Below are positions 4,672 to 7,924 of a DNA stretch of 7,924 nt, in pieces (positions within the stretch are counted from its first letter, which is position 1; the number at the start of each line of letters is the position of its first letter). The notes under the pieces are model-generated. The model had not been told where the DNA came from. It did not search any database and worked only from the letters and a program-made list of their open reading frames with translations. Source of the DNA: Thioalkalivibrio sp. (GTDB lineage: Bacteria > Pseudomonadota > Gammaproteobacteria > Ectothiorhodospirales > Ectothiorhodospiraceae); the NCBI GenBank assembly GCA_007120575.1, contig SKNJ01000177.1, positions 1-7,924 of the forward strand, in the 5' to 3' direction. The position numbers were made by a program, and so were the translations under genes.

Positions 4672-7446
4672 ATGAATGCGCCTGACCTCGAGTCCGGCTG
4701 GTTTCGCCAACTCGCGGCGCGCACCAGCCATCCGGTAGGCATCGCCACGCCGTCCGACCGGCGCCTGCTGTACGCCAACGATGCCCTGCGCGAACTGATC
4801 GGGATCACCCCCGACACCGCGATCGAGGGCTGGACTCTGGACGACTTCCTGCCGCAGTACGAGGCCACGCGCCTGCGGGCCGAGGTCCTTCCGCAAGTCC
4901 TTGCGGAGGGGACCTGGGACGGCGAGTTCGTCGTCACCAGCGGTGGCGGCCTGCCCCGACAGACCCTGCGCAACATCTTCGCCCTGCGCGATGCGCAGGG
5001 CGCGGCCGTCGCAATCGCGTGCGTCTTCACCGACGTCAGCGTGCAGAAGGCCCACGAACTGGACCTGACCCGCGCCAACCAGCTCCTGGGCGCGGTGTTC
5101 GAATTCACCGACCTGCTGGTGGCCTACCTCGACCCGGACATGAACTTCCTGATGGTCAACCGCGCCTATGCGCAGGCGGACGGTCGCCAGCCGGACGACC
5201 TTATCGGGCGCAACCATTTCGATTTCTACCCGGATGCCGAAAACGAGGCCATCTTCCGCGAAGTCGCGCGCACCGGTCGCCCCTACCATGCCCTGGCACG
5301 GCCCTTCGAGTACGCGTGCAACCCGGAACGCGGATTCTCCTACTGGGACTGGAGCCTGATCCCGACCCTCGACACGGAAGGCCGGGTCACCGGACTGGTG
5401 CTGACCCTGCTGAACGTCACCGAGCGCCAGCAGATGGAGGCCGCACTGCGCGAACGCGACGCGCATCTGGAGCGCTTCAAGACCACGCTGGACCTGGCTC
5501 TGGACAGCGTGTTCATGTTCGATGCGGATGATCTGCGGATCTTCTACGCCAACCACGGCGCCTGCGACCATGTCGGCCTGGATGCCGACCAGCTGCATGG
5601 CATGCACCCCTACGACCTGAAACCGGACTACCCGGAGGCGCGTTTCCGCGAGCTGATCGAGCCCCTGCAGCAGGGGCAGCAGACCTCGCTGACTTTCGAG
5701 ACCGTGCACCAGCACAGCGACGGCGACACCATCCCGGTGGAGGTCTTTCTGCAGCGCATCGCACCCGATGGCGAGGCCGCGCGATTCGTGGCCATCGTCC
5801 GCGATATCCGCGAGCGCGTGGCCGCCCGCGAGACGCTGCGGCGCAACGAGCGGGAACTGCAACGGCTCAACCAGTCGCTGGAGGCCGAGGTCGCGGCGCG
5901 CACCCGCGAGCTGGAACGCGAAAACCGGCGCAACCAGGCGATCCTGCAAAGCACGCCGGAAGGCTTTTTCGCGATCGATACCGACGGCGCGATCCGTGCC
6001 GTGAATCCCGCGTTCTGCCATATGCTGGGCTACCACGCGGCGGAGCTGCTGGAGATGAGCCTGGTCGACATCGAGGCCAGCGAAACCCCGGACGAAATCG
6101 CCGCGCATATGGAGCGCGTGGGCACCCGGGGTCACGACCGCTTCGATACCCGCCATCGGCGGCGCGACGGCCGCGTGATCGATGTCGAAGTCAGCGTCAC
6201 CCGGGTCGACTTCGACCACCAGCCGATGTTCTACGCCTTCGCCCGCGACATCACCTGGCGCAAGGAACTGGAGGGCGCACTGGTCCGCTCGCGCGACCTG
6301 GCGGAACAGGCCAGTGCCGCCAAGTCGGAATTCCTGTCACGCATGAGCCACGAACTGCGCACCCCACTGAACGCGATTCTGGGTTTCAGCGAGTTGCTGG
6401 CGCAGGACCCGCGAGAACCGCCATCGCCGACCCAGCGCGACGAGATCGAGGAGATTCATTCCGCCGGAAAACACCTGCTCGCACTGGTTAACGAGGTCCT
6501 GGATCTCGCACGCATCGAGAGCGGTCGGCTGGAGGTGCGCCCGGAGCCGATGGAACTCGAACCCCTGGTGCAAACCTGTCTGGTGCAGCTGCAAGCAGTT
6601 CTGAACGAACGCGATCTGGCGACGCAGGTGGACCTGAATGCTGCGGGACCCGTACATGCCGACCCCCTGCGCCTGCGCCAGATACTCACCAACCTGCTGA
6701 CCAACGCCGCCAAGTACAACCGTCAGGGCGGCACGGTACGGATCGACTGTGCGGCAGCCGGCGGGCATGCACTGGCCGTGCGGGTGCACGACACCGGCCC
6801 GGGGATCGCCGCCGACGACATCCCGCGGGTGTTTCTCCCGTTCGAACGCCTGGAGGCCAGCGCCGACAACGCCGAGGGGTCCGGCATCGGCCTGGCGCTG
6901 ACCCGGCGTCTGGTCGAGGCGATGGGTGGACGGATTGGCGTGGAAAGCGTGCCCGGCGACGGTTCATGCTTCTGGTTCGAACTGCCCCTGGCCGACATCG
7001 CGCCAGAAGCGCCAGACCCCGGCCCCGCCGACTCGGCGCTGGAATCAACAGCCACGACGGTGCAACAAAGGGTGCTGTATGTGGAAGACAACCCTGCCAA
7101 TCTGCGTCTGGTCCAGCGCATCCTCGAAACCCGGCCGGGCTTCCACCTGCTGCAGGCCCCCGATGGCGAGACCGGCCTCGAGCTCGCCCGCACCCACCGA
7201 CCCGACCTGATCCTGATGGATCTCCACCTGCCGGGCATCGACGGCGTCGAGGCCCTGCGCGCGCTGCGCGCCGATGCGACCACCCGCGAGATCCCGGTCA
7301 TCGCGGTCAGCGCCAACGCGATGCCGCGCGACCTCGAGATGGGCCGTTCGGCGGGCTTTGCCGACTACGTCACCAAACCCATCCAGATCGGTGCGTTCCT
7401 CGAATTGCTGGAACGCCATCTGGCCGAGCCGAAGCAGAAGACATGA
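4672..7446 (+). CDS. Soluble hybrid histidine kinase: four PAS, HisKA, HATPase, C-terminal REC
   Basis: This 924-residue protein has no membrane helix. Four PAS modules occupy about 8-125, 138-253, 265-384 and 421-530, with a charged coiled coil at about 380-425 before the last. HisKA spans 548-620 with MSHELRTPLNAIL and His560. HATPase spans 665-772 with the N box (Asn678), DTGPGI (707-712) and GSGIGL (736-741). After an Ala/Pro/Asp-rich linker (775-797) comes a complete receiver, 799-917, with Glu805/Asp806, Asp850, Ser880 and Lys902. It should autophosphorylate on His560 and pass phosphate to Asp850; onward relay would need an HPt. No ligand motif is obvious in its PAS domains and none is LOV. 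The start at 4672 has only a poor ribosome site. A five-codon frame from ATG 4658 ends in a TGA overlapping this start. The kinase core resembles that of the upstream gene, suggesting related origin. It is 111 bases downstream of the first kinase and overlaps the next gene. Confidence 0.93.
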   Translation: MNAPDLESGWFRQLAARTSHPVGIATPSDRRLLYANDALRELIGITPDTAIEGWTLDDFLPQYEATRLRAEVLPQVLAEGTWDGEFVVTSGGGLPRQTLRNIFALRDAQGAAVAIACVFTDVSVQKAHELDLTRANQLLGAVFEFTDLLVAYLDPDMNFLMVNRAYAQADGRQPDDLIGRNHFDFYPDAENEAIFREVARTGRPYHALARPFEYACNPERGFSYWDWSLIPTLDTEGRVTGLVLTLLNVTERQQMEAALRERDAHLERFKTTLDLALDSVFMFDADDLRIFYANHGACDHVGLDADQLHGMHPYDLKPDYPEARFRELIEPLQQGQQTSLTFETVHQHSDGDTIPVEVFLQRIAPDGEAARFVAIVRDIRERVAARETLRRNERELQRLNQSLEAEVAARTRELERENRRNQAILQSTPEGFFAIDTDGAIRAVNPAFCHMLGYHAAELLEMSLVDIEASETPDEIAAHMERVGTRGHDRFDTRHRRRDGRVIDVEVSVTRVDFDHQPMFYAFARDITWRKELEGALVRSRDLAEQASAAKSEFLSRMSHELRTPLNAILGFSELLAQDPREPPSPTQRDEIEEIHSAGKHLLALVNEVLDLARIESGRLEVRPEPMELEPLVQTCLVQLQAVLNERDLATQVDLNAAGPVHADPLRLRQILTNLLTNAAKYNRQGGTVRIDCAAAGGHALAVRVHDTGPGIAADDIPRVFLPFERLEASADNAEGSGIGLALTRRLVEAMGGRIGVESVPGDGSCFWFELPLADIAPEAPDPGPADSALESTATTVQQRVLYVEDNPANLRLVQRILETRPGFHLLQAPDGETGLELARTHRPDLILMDLHLPGIDGVEALRALRADATTREIPVIAVSANAMPRDLEMGRSAGFADYVTKPIQIGAFLELLERHLAEPKQKT

Positions 7447-7924
7447 ACGAGAACGACACGCCCGACCACCAGGAACAGATCCTGGTGGTAGACGACGAGC
7501 CATCCAACCTGAAGCTGCTGGACTACATGCTGCGCGGCGCCGGCTACACCCGGGTCGAACTGCTGCGCGACCCACGCGAGGTGCTGACCCGCTATCAGGC
7601 CGGACGCCCGGACGTCATCCTGCTGGACCTGAACATGCCGCATCTCGACGGCTTTCAGGTCCTCGCGCAACTGAAGGCGCTGAACGACCCGCTCGGCCCC
7701 CCGGTGCTGATCCTCACCGCGCAGCACGGCCGCGAGGACCTGATCCGCGCGCTGGAGGCCGGCGCGCGCGACTATGTGACCAAGCCCTTCGATCGCAGCG
7801 AACTGCTGATGCGGGTACGCAACCTGCTCGATGCGCAGCGCGCCCACCGGCTGCTCCACGACCAGAAATCCATGCTTGAAGAGATGGTGCATGCACGGAC
7901 CGAGGAGCTGGAAAGCACCCGCAA
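7443..7924 (+). CDS. Response regulator, N-terminal receiver (runs off right edge)
   Basis: ATG at 7443 overlaps the TGA of the hybrid kinase by four bases (ATGA), a classical sign of translational coupling. The 160 residues in the window hold a complete receiver (about 12-131): QILVVDDEP with Asp17/Asp18, LLDLNMP with the phosphoacceptor Asp62, ILTA with Thr92, and YVTKPF with Lys114. A coiled-coil stretch follows (about 135-160, ending in RTEELESTR). In the RpfG-like receiver family this kind of linker often leads to an HD-GYP cyclic-di-GMP phosphodiesterase, but GGDEF, kinase and other output domains also follow such linkers. The output domain lies beyond the window, so the function past phosphate acceptance is inference. 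As the downstream gene of two kinases it is the obvious candidate target of both. Confidence 0.92.
   Translation, partial: MNENDTPDHQEQILVVDDEPSNLKLLDYMLRGAGYTRVELLRDPREVLTRYQAGRPDVILLDLNMPHLDGFQVLAQLKALNDPLGPPVLILTAQHGREDLIRALEAGARDYVTKPFDRSELLMRVRNLLDAQRAHRLLHDQKSMLEEMVHARTEELESTR

Noticed and set aside
3745..6219. Long minus-strand open frame of 824 codons (and similar ones at 1387-3354 and 43-1377)
   Set aside because: These lie antisense to clear kinase domains in GC-rich DNA, where the opposite strand rarely meets stops. Their translations show no domain, and 3745-6219 crosses the gap between two genes.

Overview
The window is strongly GC-rich, with GC-rich third codon positions. It carries large cytoplasmic multi-PAS histidine kinases and a cytochrome b561 gene. 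This fits a free-living proteobacterium, most likely a gammaproteobacterium. That placement comes from gene style only, and no rRNA or other taxonomic marker is present. I see no mobile element, CRISPR array, tRNA or rRNA.

Layout. (1) Positions 1-173, minus strand: the first 57 residues of a cytochrome b561-type membrane protein, which runs off the left edge. (2) 174-567: a divergent intergenic region with an AT-rich, promoter-like block near 421-449 and a strong hairpin at 488-518. (3) 568-4560, plus strand: a 1330-residue soluble histidine kinase. Its order is HPt-like helical segment, REC, degenerate REC, PAS, GAF, LOV-type PAS, PAS, PAS, HisKA, HATPase. (4) 4561-4671: a 111-base spacer with an inverted repeat and a short tandem repeat. 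(5) 4672-7446: a 924-residue hybrid kinase, four PAS domains then HisKA, HATPase and REC. (6) 7443 to the right edge: the first 160 residues of a response regulator whose start overlaps the previous stop by four bases (ATGA). Its output domain lies outside the window.

How they may work together. Genes 3, 5 and 6 read in one direction and look like one signalling operon. Two soluble sensor kinases take many cytoplasmic inputs and probably act on the REC of the hybrid kinase and on the response regulator. The clearest specific input is blue light. The third sensory module of the first kinase carries the intact LOV motif with the photoactive cysteine (Cys744) and both FMN-contacting asparagines, but has Ile where the signalling glutamine normally sits. 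Its first PAS resembles the FAD-binding PAS domains of Aer and NifL, so redox sensing is possible too. The first kinase also has a receiver that has lost its phosphoacceptor (Gly305) and a possible degenerate phosphotransfer domain at the N-terminus (His50). The most interesting reading is a light- and possibly redox-responsive two-kinase system feeding one response regulator, with pseudo-receiver modulation.
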